Part shown: positions 1 to 11,100 of the stretch, one piece after another
Layout: every line of letters begins with the position of its first letter
Position numbering within the stretch: position 1 is the stretch's first letter
Assembly (NCBI GenBank): GCA_950295325.1
Contig: OX485805.1
Location: 45,408,758 to 45,472,757 of the forward strand
Direction: 5' to 3'
DNA from: Polytrichum commune
Lineage: Eukaryota > Streptophyta > Polytrichopsida > Polytrichales > Polytrichaceae
DNA: 64,000 bases
Notes under the pieces: generated by a model
The model's input: the letters and a program-made list of their open reading frames with translations, nothing else
Database searches by the model: none
Told to the model about the DNA's origin: nothing
Program-made: the position numbers and the translations under genes

Positions 1-1064
1 CTTCAAATGACATAAAATTTGTTGGAGGTGAAAGATTACTTGATTTCTAAACTTTTCTTAGACCCACAAAATTCCAAAAAAGTTGATCTTCTATGCACAA
101 ATGAGCTCCGAAAAACTGTTATGAACGCATTTTAATTTTTTGATCTTTACACGGCTGCAATGTTTTGTCCATATCTTTTGCATAAAGACTTATTTTGACA
201 CAAAACTTGTTGGAGGTGGAAGAAGGATTGATTTCTCAACTTTTGTTAGTTGGAAAAAATTTATAAAGCTTCATCTTCTATGCTCAATTGGACTCCAAAA
301 ATTTGTGTACAACACATTGGAAAAGCCTCACCTAGAGTCTTGCTACTTCTTAACCCATATTCTTTGTGGACTAATGTAAGTGAGCTTGATTACAAAAGGA
401 GCACCTTCTCTCTTTCAAAATTCACATATGCTTCCACTGCAAGTAAAACTTTAGTGAGATGTAAGTAAAACTCTAGTGAGAAGTAAAAATTTCTTACTTT
501 TTGGCAATTTTGAAAAATAATTAATTTTATATTCCGCAAAAAATGCCAATAATTTTCCAAAATGTTCGGCATCTATTTTTAGAATTATTTTGTGCCGAAG
601 CTGCCCTTAACGTACGGTACTTCTTTTATTCTATAGTCTCTTGTTGTTTGTTGATTATACCCGACTTCAAGGGTATTATTCACATGTAGCTATGTTCTGA
701 GGGCATATCAAGCGTAAAGTCCTATATCGTATTTCAACCGTTGGATATGTGCCAAGATCTATGGTTCGTATACCATTATGGTTGAAGTCATGTTATGATC
801 CACCATGGGAAATTACAATGTGTAAAGCGTTTGCACTTACCAAAGAGAAATCTAAGCCAAAGCTTTATGTGTGCGTGTGTGTGTATGTGTCATGTAAGTA
901 AGTAAGTACTTTGTCATTTGTCCTCACCAACACCATACATAAAAAAAATAGTTGTTTAACATCAAAAGCAGTATATTAAAGAATAAAAATAAAAATTACT
1001 CAATTCATTTTTCTAGAAGAAGGAAAGAAGGAAAGCGGGCAATCCACACTAATTAAACTAGAGA
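1..1064. other. Intergenic, no gene seen
   Basis: AT-rich unique-looking sequence. It holds a short GT-rich tract (about 871-890) followed by a few GTAA repeats (about 895-908). The open frames at 140-572 have no domain-like content and overlap on both strands, so I do not call them. Confidence 0.6.
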
Positions 1065-1185
1065 TTTGACATGGTCTGGAAATAAATGTGGCTCGCACTT
1101 ATTCTCATTATGAGCATTAATGTGGGCTCTAGAGAATTATTGTGGTCCACAACAATGGGACCGTTTGTGTAGTGTCTATTATGAC
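1065..1185 (-). mobile_element. Fragment of the TA-flanked 360-bp MITE family
   Basis: On the minus strand this stretch resembles the left part of the elements at 4216-4575 and 20445-20950. It shares the GGCCACAACAAT..CTAGAGCCC..TAATGAG..GCCACATTAATTT succession. It is one-sided and diverged, with no convincing terminal repeat left. I read it as an old fragment of that family. Confidence 0.5.
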
Positions 1186-1189
1186 ATAA

Positions 1190-1500
1190 GGTATGTGACT
1201 ATTATTTGGTTTGTCTTTCATGTTCTCCAACTTCCACCAATTACATTTACACAACAAAGCTTGTGTCATTAGCGAATCTATGATAAAGCATCAACAAAAA
1301 TTGAATTGATAATCAGACCTCCCCTTGATTCTCGTTGTCAATAAATTCATGTTTCTTAATTCCTTAATTGAATGCATATGTCCTCCCAATTGTGTTCACT
1401 ATTTGAGTGTAGAGTGCTTAATAGAAATGAATAAGTAGTCCAATCTCTCCAAATATGTGTCTTTATGGTGTTTGTTCCTTGATTCTCAAAGCATGTTTAC
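1190..1500 (-). repeat. Dispersed repeat family D, copy 1
   Basis: A repeat of about 300 bp that also appears at 50806-51090 in the same orientation. Parts recur in the opposite orientation at 4896-5030, 6960-7090 and 9408-9655. Shared words include AGATTGGACTAC, CATAAAGACACAT and AACACAATTGGGAGGA (as read on the minus strand). I see no clear terminal inverted repeats or poly(A), so the class is unknown. The several degenerate copies suggest an old interspersed family. Confidence 0.6.
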
Positions 1501-1539
1501 ACTAGTGACAAGTGGTCATGACCATTGATTTCTAAAATC

Positions 1540-2060
1540 TCTGAGAAATGAGTGGTGGACCCACTTCGTATTACATGGAGTCAACAAAAATAAAAGTGAC
1601 CATGGGCGAGTATATTTGAAAATGAATGAGAAAGTGGCTTGGAAGTGACATGGGATCCTACATGTCTATAAATGGATAATATGTTCGTAACCACTTGGAT
1701 TATGATGCAAGAGAACCCAAATAGGTTGTATCAGTGGAAAATAATGTGACCATGTCAAAAGAAGGAATATATGTTTAGGAAGTGTATTTTTGAAAATGTA
1801 TGATTTTTGTAAATCATATTTCCAATTAAATTTTCATCTCTAGTTATATTCTATTTTTGTTTTCGTTAAAAAAATACTACGTCCCCATCCAAGCTACTTT
1901 ACACCATGTTTGTGACCAAGGCTTTTCAAAGTGATGTGAACTCCTCTCCATCATGGAATTTTGGACCACTAACCCATCACCATGAGAAATCTTAAGTTAT
2001 TTTTTCACACAACCCTTGGTCACGTGTGTAAAACAACCCTCACAAAACCACACACCAATC
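1540..2060 (+). repeat. Dispersed repeat family E, copy 1
   Basis: Similar over about 500 bp to 47214-47690. Matching blocks include GTGACATGG, TCTATAAATGGA / CCGTAAATGGA, TTACACYATGTYYSTGACC, GGATTTTGGACC and the closing CATGTGCATAA-like segment. I would guess about 70% identity by eye. There is no protein-coding content and the family is not recognised. Confidence 0.5.
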
Positions 2061-3860
2061 AATTTCAAGGGCCCACTGAGGAAATGCAACTTATTAACAC
2101 CTCACATACCTTGGCACAAAGATTGAGATTGAGATTTTTGGTTGTGTTTGTTGTTACAACAAGCGGAGATAGAAACCACATTCACAATCCTATAAATAGA
2201 TATAGGGAGGGAGGGCACATGTGTGCTATTAAGATTAGTTTAATTTCATTACATTTTCATGTGCTCTCTCACTTGCTCCCCTCCTTGCCTCCCTTAGAGT
2301 ATGATGGGTTCCGTGTAATAAGTTACATGTTGGTGTCTATGCATGTGTGCCTTTGTGTTGATGTACGAGCTCATCTCTCTCTCTCTCTCTCATTTATTCA
2401 TTGCCTTTTGGTGCAAGGGTAGGTAGAAAGAGACTACATTTACTTTTTAGTCTCAAGGTGCCAAAGTCTACCCAAGTTGGGAGGCAATCACAACTCCACA
2501 TACAATGCACATGTCGATAAGCCTAGTTTGTTTTCTTTGATTCTTCATACATGTAGGTTGAAAGAGGTTATTTTACTTTGTAGTCTCAAGCTGCAAGTTT
2601 TGTAGGACGCATGATCCGTAGCTAGAGTTGATTATGACAAAACTCATATGTTGAGATTGACATTAAGCTTGAGATGATTAATTGATTTTGGGTTTATCAA
2701 TTTTGTACAAACTACATTGATAGTCTTGGTTCATATGTTAGGTCTCATTGGTCTAACTTTATATTTGATCAATTTTTAAATTTTGATTCAAATATTTATT
2801 CCAAATATTGTCATGTGTTTTTCATTGTTTTTCTTTACTTTTAGCTTCCTTCCCCATGCAATTGGGATTATAGTATGTGTGTGTTACGTTTCCTATTGGC
2901 CAATGGTTTTGGAATTTTGACTTTTGTGGTCACAATTAATACATTATTATTTTGGTATAGCTAAATTTTAAACTGAATAAATTCAATGCATTAAATTTCA
3001 AGTATTCTAAAATGTATGGTGCATATGATAGTTGACTTTTGCCTAACTCAACCTACACATGCTATTGGAATGGATGATCAACTATAATTATCAATCGTGG
3101 CATAACGTGGGCTTGCCTTCTTAATGAGAGAAGCTAAGAAAAAAACAATGAGTGGTGAGCAAACACACGTGAGCAATAAATAATCAAATGTGCATATATA
3201 TATATATATATAACAAAATCAAACTTTTGGATGAAGTTGGGCAAGCTTTTAGAGCAACTTTTGAGGGACACTACAATGTAATGGTTCTTTGTAAGAAAGT
3301 GCCAAGTTTATAATACCATTCTTCTTTATTGGCTTGCTAAGTGGGCAACTTATTTGTATGTGATAGATCTATGGATTTGATGCACGAGTTATTTCTTGGA
3401 ACAAAATTTGACATGTACACATGAATCTAGAGTGACACCAATGACAAGACTTTTGTGTACCTTGTCCATGCGTACTCGAAAGGGGTGAGATTGGCCTTGA
3501 ACCTTTGAGAGAAGAAGACAATTAAGTTTGTTATACACGGGGAAACGGCAAGTATCTCCATGACTTAGACTAGCCCACTTGCACACAACAAACATCCGGC
3601 GTTTTGGAATGTCAAGGATTCCCCCGTGCAAGTTGGGGAGCCACCTTTTCACGCACTTCAACATCATGCAAACTAGAACGGTTAGTGGCTAATGAGATAG
3701 TTGATATCTTTCGCCAAATGTTTTGAAATCTTTGACAACTTTGAACCACAATTATAAGACAAAAGACCAAGTTACCTCCCTTGTCACACATTCTACATTG
3801 CAATTGGTGACAACTTTACTAGTTTCTCATCCTCGTGTGTAAGTCATGACTTTCTATTGG
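2061..3860. other. Intergenic; isolated TATA-like box and simple repeats
   Basis: A good TATA-like box (TATAAATA, 2191-2198) is followed by a pyrimidine-rich stretch and a CT microsatellite (about 2372-2390). No convincing gene follows. Two similar segments containing TTTACTTTxTAGTCTCAAG lie about 134 bp apart (2422-2463 and 2556-2598). An AT microsatellite sits near 3196-3212. The minus-strand open frames at 3389-3803 resemble no family I know and look like decayed sequence. Confidence 0.45.
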
Positions 3861-4140
3861 CGGGAGCACATGGCCGGCCTGAGCAGGGGGCGCAGCTTGC
3901 CAGGTCCGTGGGAAGACTGGACGGATGTGGAGTTTACATCCACCCCATCCGCCAGGGGATGGATGTTGCAGCCCTTCCAAGTGGAGGCAGGCTGGGTTGT
4001 GGATGTGTTGCGCCTCTTGCTCAGGCAGCTCGCGTGAGGCCTCTCTCCCGAGCCCCCAAAGAAGTGCCGCTTCGATGTGCAGCAGGACGGGGGCGCAGCC
4101 TGGGCGGCGGGTTTTTGGTCCATGTGCGTGAGCCATATGG
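3860..4140. other. GC-rich island, partly palindromic
   Basis: About 280 bp of strongly GC-rich sequence in an AT-rich setting. Its left part (GGCCTGAGCAGGGGGCGCAG, near 3873) pairs with the complement of TGCGCCTCTTGCTCAGGCAGC near 4010-4030, giving an imperfect foldback. There is also a local hairpin around GGATGTGGAGTTTACATCC. Several overlapping open frames on both strands reflect the lack of AT-rich stops, not coding. It could be a foldback element core or a transduplicated gene fragment. Confidence 0.4.
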
Positions 4141-4215
4141 GAATTCTCTACCCGAATAGTGGATGTTTTGTAGTGCTCGACGTCTTACTCTTTTTTGCAC
4201 TCACACATGAGGCTA

Positions 4216-4575
4216 TACTAAATAATCCTATTACCGCATGCCATAGTAATTTTCTAATGCCCATGTTAATTCTCATGATGAGAATTAGTATGGGCCACAT
4301 TCACTTTCAACCCACGCCTAAATTTTTAGTAGAAAATTAACACAGGGCATATTAAGTTTTTTCTAGAAAATGAATTTGGGTGATTATTTCATAATTTGCT
4401 ACTTTTGTCTTATGAATTTCACTTGATGGGTTGGTCAATAGCCCACATGAAGACGTAGGGGAAAGCCCGGGGCCCTAGACCCACGTTAGTTCCACCTTGA
4501 CCAAAAAATTAGTGTGGCCCACACTAATTATTTCCAAACTAATTTTTCCATCCACACCAATAGGATTATTTAGTG
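4216..4575 (+). mobile_element. 360-bp MITE with TA flanks, copy A
   Basis: Terminal inverted repeats read TACTAAATAATCCTATT at the left and CACTAAATAATCCTATT (reverse complement) at the right, with TA directly outside both ends (4214-4215 and 4576-4577). A TA target duplication points to a Tc1/mariner (Stowaway-like) element, though the CACTA-like right end leaves some doubt. A second copy lies at 20445-20950 and a fragment at 1065-1185. It is non-coding and non-autonomous. Confidence 0.7.
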
Positions 4576-6245
4576 TACTTTTTGAAATGTCGAACCACTG
4601 AGAATGTCCTTCCATGTGTATGAGCGGGCTATAAGTTGTGGGCATGCAACGCTACTCTTAAACCCTCAAAGCACCATTTATTGGATTAGGATGTTTTGTA
4701 TGTTAATCGTGTCAATTTTGGGACTATCAAAGTAGACTTTGTGGGAAGTCAAGCGGGTCTATTTTCCAAATAGAATTTTTTGGGTACATTGTTTTTAATA
4801 GGAATTTTAGGCATAGGAGATTATATATAAAAGTAAATGTGCTTAATTTGGTTACTTATCTAGAATGGACACCCATATGTGAGTGGTACATTGTTAAATG
4901 TGGATCAAAAAATAGACACAAAAAAGACATGTGTTTAAAAAAAAGATTGGATTATGTATTTAAAATTTGTTAATCATTCTCAGTTCATTAGTTAGCATAA
5001 TTTGGGGGAGGGGGTACTTGGTCATTTATGATTCTAACACTTTTGACTTTGGAAAAATCATGGCATCAACAAGGAAGATTAAAAATTTACATAGATTGTT
5101 TTAAAAAACTCATGTCACATTCGTGAATTCAGAAAATTACTAGCTTTACAACTTGAGAACCATGGCAAACAACCGAAACTAACCATTTATGACACGTTTA
5201 CCTAGTGGCCATTTGTCCACTTTTGCATCGTTTCCTCCAACCATCTACTTATCTCAAGAAGAAAAATGTCAAGGAGTGCAAATGACTTGTTACGTCAACA
5301 ACTTTGTATCTACCGTTTCATGTCCATGATAAACCTAATCCGTTTCTAGGCAAACATGCACTCGTTCTTCTTATTTTGAACTTTTGTCACTAATTTGGTT
5401 AGCTTGATTTGATATGGTACACATTATAGAAGAACACCACAATATTCCACAAATTAGAGAAATGAGTCTATTGTGCAAGAGAATAGATTTCACAATTTAA
5501 CATGGGCTGAACTTACAACATATCACTTAATGCGGACTTCCGAAAGAATGTTCACGTCCAATAGTGTTTGCTTCAAGACGCCTTCAAGACGTGACAAACG
5601 ATCTTGAGACTTTCAGAGACATTGTTCACTTCATGAGTGATAGGGAAGAAGTAATATAGTTGTTATAGCTTTCAATATAATGAGATCCAAGGACACCTCA
5701 TCTCGTCAATATTAATTCAAAGGCAACAATTTAGACCATTGTATGTTACATCTAGCTAACATTATTCTAACATTAGTATGAACTATAATAATTACAAATT
5801 AGCGTTGGTGACTCCTGAGGTGACGGTTTGTGACACCGCCTATGGGTTGGTGTCACAAAATTCCAGGATTTAGACCCCCTTGTGAATTGGTGAAAGCTGT
5901 AAACTAGTGAAAATTTGGCCTATCCTCCTCTTTAGGGTTTGAATTGGAGGGCATCTTGCCAAACACCACAATAGTGTTAGGTCACAATGTTTTGTGTCAA
6001 ACAATACGAAACAAAAGGGTAACGATTATAGATTGGCACCTTAATTCCAAAGTTATGTGTAATTTGAGCCTAAATATTTTTTTATAAAAAAGAATGATGT
6101 AATTTAATGGACAGTATCAAACAAGTGGCAAATATATATTTCTCCAATTTGAGCATAATTCTTACAGTAGAGTATTGCCTACTGCACTTTCATAAAGGTA
6201 CATGGAAGGATGTGAGGAAGCGAACAAGGAAAGAGTTTGTGGGGA
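4576..6245. other. Intergenic with a fragment of repeat family D
   Basis: A degenerate family D fragment occupies about 4896-5030. A perfect 11-bp stem (TTTGTGACACC / GGTGTCACAAA) with an 11-base loop sits at 5827-5859. I see no gene in the rest. Confidence 0.5.
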
Positions 6246-6372
6246 CTAAGGGTTAGTTTCCATGTAGGCCGCTCGTCCACCAAATACTAGTGAAAATGTA
6301 GATTCCACCTAGTGGCATCTACATTTCCACTAGAATCTGGTGGGTAGTGGCCTACACGAAAACTAACCTTAG
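6246..6372. mobile_element. Short hairpin MITE
   Basis: Nearly the whole 127 bp folds on itself. The left end CTAAGGGTTAGTTTCCATGT pairs with the right end ending AAACTAACCTTAG, and the pairing continues through GTAGGCC, CCACCA, CTAGTG and ATGTAGAT. This is typical of a small foldback MITE. The target duplication is not clear, so I do not assign a superfamily. Confidence 0.7.
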
Positions 6373-8158
6373 GAAAATGGTGTATGAAGAAGAGGTCATC
6401 AAAAGAGTTATAGTAGTAATCATAAAGATACCTATACTTTCCAACATGCATCCAAGCATGGTTGTTAGCGTGATAGCTCCAAAAGATTGATGTGCCACCT
6501 TCATCGCCAAGGAGACATGGAAGCGTAGATTGCAAGCATGCATGGGATTCATCGGTACGTGGCCTAAGTAAAAGGCCCTAAGGATGGAGCTAGACTAATT
6601 GGGGTAGGGGCCTAAGAGATCATGCTTGTCATGCTTTTGGGTTATCAAGACCGTTGAAATCAATTCATAACATGTCTAGGACAATCAAGGTCATCTATGT
6701 ATTGATATATTTGTCCTAATTGGTAGTTGAAGGTTATTCATTTATTTTTTAAACACAAATACTTGCGTACTTGTTAGATACTTAAGCTTTAAATATTACA
6801 ATGCGCATTCCAATGAACTTGAAACTTGAAAACTTTCATATCATCCTTGATGTTGAGGATATTTGAGCTTATAATCATCTATCACTTGTAAGATAGATGG
6901 GTCTTAATCAAATAGTGGACTCAATCATCCCCCTAGATTTGAGTGGGATGTGATTAGGTGTGGATATAAGAACATGCACTAGAAAGATGTGCCTTTGTAA
7001 GAGATTGGACTACGTCTTCAAAATATGCTAACCATTCTAGGTTCAATAATCAACAACAACAAAAAAATGGGAGGGGGGGGGGAGGGGACCTATACGACTC
7101 CTTAATGAGCACGAGAATATCTACTTTGATAATGAACAAAAATATTCATATGGTTTCATATGCATGATTTGGATATTGCTAATCATCTCGCACTAATTGC
7201 TTGTTTCATATCACACAAAAAGTGGGTGCAGAGAGAAAAGTGTTTGAATAACACACATCTACCTTATACGAAAACCAATTCCATATTGAAGATGTGAGAG
7301 GAAAATTTTTTTTTTATGGATTTCCACTTGTATGGATAGCTTAGAGCTCAAGAGATGCTAATTAATGTTCATGGGACAACTCCACTGGGATCGCCCAAAT
7401 GGGGCTTGTGTTGCTCCTATCTACATATTGGCATGTTTTGGGTGGAAGCATATGAAACCCAATAGACAACTGGTGGATGCCAATTACATTGTGTTGTGTG
7501 AGCCCTTGTGCATGGTGGAGTTGAACTCACAATCACCCCGATATAGATTGCATTGATTTGTGTTGTTTTAGGAGACTGGTGATGCTCTAGCCTCATCACG
7601 CCTCTATCTCCCTGCAAGTTGTGTTTATAGCTTAGAAGAATGGTAACAAATGGCTTATTGTGTGATAACTGCCGGATTGAAACATACCATAGTTTCCTTT
7701 TTCATCAAATTACAGCATGTAGTCTACTCCAAGTTACATATTTTTATGATAACTAATGAATTCATTGTAGGTTGCATAAATTCAACTCTTCATGACATGC
7801 AATTCATTATAATTTACACAATTTTCAACTCTTCCCATGTGCAGTTCACCATAAGTTACACAAATACATAACAATCCAAATACAGATGTGTAGTCTCTTC
7901 CCTAGGAACAAGATCAATAAAGCCTCGCAAAATTGAACAGGGTCGGCCTGTCATGGCTGGAGTAAATGCGTCTTCAATGATATCATCAGGTCTAAAAACC
8001 ACCAGATGTTACATCTATCTGTTCCTCAAAATTTACAATTACAAGAGTCACTGTCTCTTTCTCTTTCTCTTTCATGTTGAGGCATCTTTGGCCTCCTTTT
8101 TTTCTCTTTATAGTGTGAGAAAACAATAGAACTGATGAATACAAGAACCGAGCTCTAT
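6373..8158. other. Intergenic and probable 3' flank of the 4CLL gene
   Basis: This holds a degenerate family D fragment (6960-7090), a G-rich run (10 G at 7073-7082) and short open frames of no recognisable content. The last few hundred bases are probably the 3' UTR of the minus-strand 4CLL gene. I did not find a convincing poly(A) signal. Confidence 0.45.
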
Positions 8159-11100
8159 CTACAACTTTGGTCGAGCACGAGAGATTGCAACGAGTTCGCG
8201 TCTTTGAACTTTCCCTGTCGCTAGCTTTGGAATGGCGTCGATGAATGCAACTTTGCGGATCTTTTTATACGGTGCCACCTATCACCACATGTGCACGACA
8301 TTTTAGGAAGTGCTTGAAAAAAAGGTTGCAATGCAAGGAGTTCAAGGAGCCATGTGCACATATACCTGGGCCTTGTTCGGTTTGAGGTCATTCATTTGGG
8401 GGGAGCCTTATAAATATAAATGACATCAATCAGTCAGAGCAAGGAGCAATGAGTGGTATAAAAGCTGGGCACGAGGCTAGAAGCATTAGGGTAGGGGTCT
8501 ATCAGGTCTTGTGGACAATCCTAAGCATTGAAGCTAAAATGAAGGTTGCATTGAACAGTCAAGGTTGTCAATGCAGTATGTCTTGTCTGAACTAATAGTT
8601 GCATGATTTTTATTTTCCTAGATTTTTTTGTTTCTTGCACGCCTCTGCTTTTTAACTGGAACACATAATCATAACCATTTGGCGCAAGCGATTGGGAATG
8701 AGGACGTCATCCACATAGCATAACCCTCGCCTTCCCCTTGCTCTCAATCTAGGTTGTCAATCTCCATGACTGGAGGGTCTAGAGAAGAGGGTGCCAAAAT
8801 GCTTATGTCTAGTAACCCTCCTGAGCCTCGAAGGTTACCTAGTCCATAATCTTGAAACTTACTAGAGTTTTTAACATACACCAGGCATACGAAGATATAA
8901 GAAGACCCAAAGGAATGCATAAGATAGGAAAGGAAGGATGAGATGGAGGGAGGCAAGATAGAGTTTACTAGTTTTAATTTGCCTATATGTAATCATCTTT
9001 CAGAATGATGGCACCCCTATAGAATTTTCTCTATAAGTAATGTTTATGGGAAACTGTTAAGGGGTGTCCACTAGGTTTTGGAAGGAGAGATTAACAAGTA
9101 GAGGTAAATAAGAACAGGAGTGCGCTTACTTGCTTAGCAACGAAGTCCATCACGTCTTGCGGAGTGAGTGCACTTTTAGGTTCCTTTACAATGTATGCCA
9201 TGGGGATTTCACCTGCCTCTTCATCTGGGTACCTGAAACAAACAAACTCTCTGCAAGGTTAAAATTTACAGATAAAAATATAGTATTGTAGCATGTTTCA
9301 TGCTTCACAACCGTCCAACCTTGAATCAGCATTGAAATGCAAATAAGGTATACAGGTGTTATTCCATTATTTTTCTTAATTGAACACCTATATTTGATTC
9401 ATGTGTGGTTACATGAGGATCAAAAATAAACCCCATAAAGACACATGCTTGAAAGAGATTGGACTACATCTTCAAAATTTCATTAACACTCCACACTAAA
9501 TAGTGAACACAATTAGGAGGACCCATGTAATCAGTGAAGGAATTTACATACATGCACTTCCAATAACCATAACTAAATCAGAGGAGGCCTGACTTTCAAT
9601 CTGGTTTTTATTTTTGCTTCATCATAGATTTTCTAACACAACGCAAATTTAAGACGTAAATGTGATCGATAAAAGATGGAGAACAAGGAAAAAAAGGAGG
9701 GATAAAAACTCTTTTTTTTAAATTAAAAAAAAAAAAACTGTTAAAACAAGAATATCTACACTACCTCTGACAATATTTAAAAAGAGTGCTGAAAGTTTGA
9801 GACTTACGGTATGACTGCACAATCCATAACACCAGGGTGGCTTAAAAGCAAGGATTCCAACTCCGCAGGTGCCACCTACATTGCAGAGACAAAATGATAC
9901 ATCAGATGATGCAATTACTAGTTGATAAAAAAATCCTAGAATTGAAAGCAACACCTAACTTCCAGTGGTGGAACGTTGTTGATTTGGTTTATCGAAATCA
10001 TACTCAAACAAGATATGACGCCTTGTGTACCATAAGATTCTAGATATGATGTTGGTGGCATCCCTTTAATTACACCACTCATAAACTTTTGCACATTTAC
10101 ATAAGTTTCTATACTCCAAGTCCAACAAGGCGTCATATAATTTTTCTTGAAAGTTGGTTGTAAATGCGTATGATTGGCATGTGATCTTCCAACTAGGACC
10201 CACACAATTCATTCATTCATTCATTATTAACTGAGATAAAAACTGTATTCGATGTGAGCAAAAAGAACAATGCTTGGAATAGCCCAAGCATTATTACCCT
10301 CGTGGACGAATGTAGTGGGAGGCTGGGTACACACACCTGGTTAGCTTTATACTTTATGAGTTCCTTGAGACGGTCCACAATGTACAAGTACCCATCAGTG
10401 CTGAAGTAGACAAGATCGCCCGTGTGTAGCCAACCATCCTTATCAACCGTTTCCGCTGTTGCCTGTTTGTTTCCAAGGTATTCTGCACATTAAATCAATT
10501 TTAAAATCTTTGCCAGCTTCAAATACTTCATTTCATCAGAAAGTCGCCATCTCAGATGTCAATAAATTGTACTTGCAGCATGTTACTTGAAGAGGCACAG
10601 TTATGCCCTACGCCTATTGCAAGCTCAAGACCAAAATTGAACTAAACAAGATATGGTTGCTTCTATCAGAACATTCTTAAGCCTTGCAAGGATGGCCCCT
10701 TTCTATTCTTCCTTCAAGAAAAAATTTCCAAGAGATAAGGTCTTTGATTGCATGCATGAATGCCGAGCTCAGTCAAGCGGCCAAGCTTTCATTCATTGAC
10801 AATTCATTATTGCCCATCTTCGGACACCTTCCCCCACCTACCAAGATTCAATTGAAGAGGTGCACTTTAAACGGAACCATATTTAATAAGCTATTTAAGA
10901 ATGTTATGAATATTGCAAGGTTGCAAAGTTTAGGGTTTAGGGTGAGGTTTAGGGTTTTAGGTTTCTATACCCTCTTTCACCTAATTTTTGTTCGTTCTGA
11001 GAATGAACATGGACAAAATGAGGTCAGGTCTTTATCTCTAGGAGAAGGGTAGCTACAGAGGGTGGTCTTAAATTAGAGGGTCACGGAACAAGGATGGAAG

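Noticed and set aside
1540-2600. LTR-like region because of a TATA box and direct repeats
   Set aside because: No paired long terminal repeats, primer-binding site, polypurine tract or related coding sequence was seen. The similarity to 47214-47690 stops short of any such structure.
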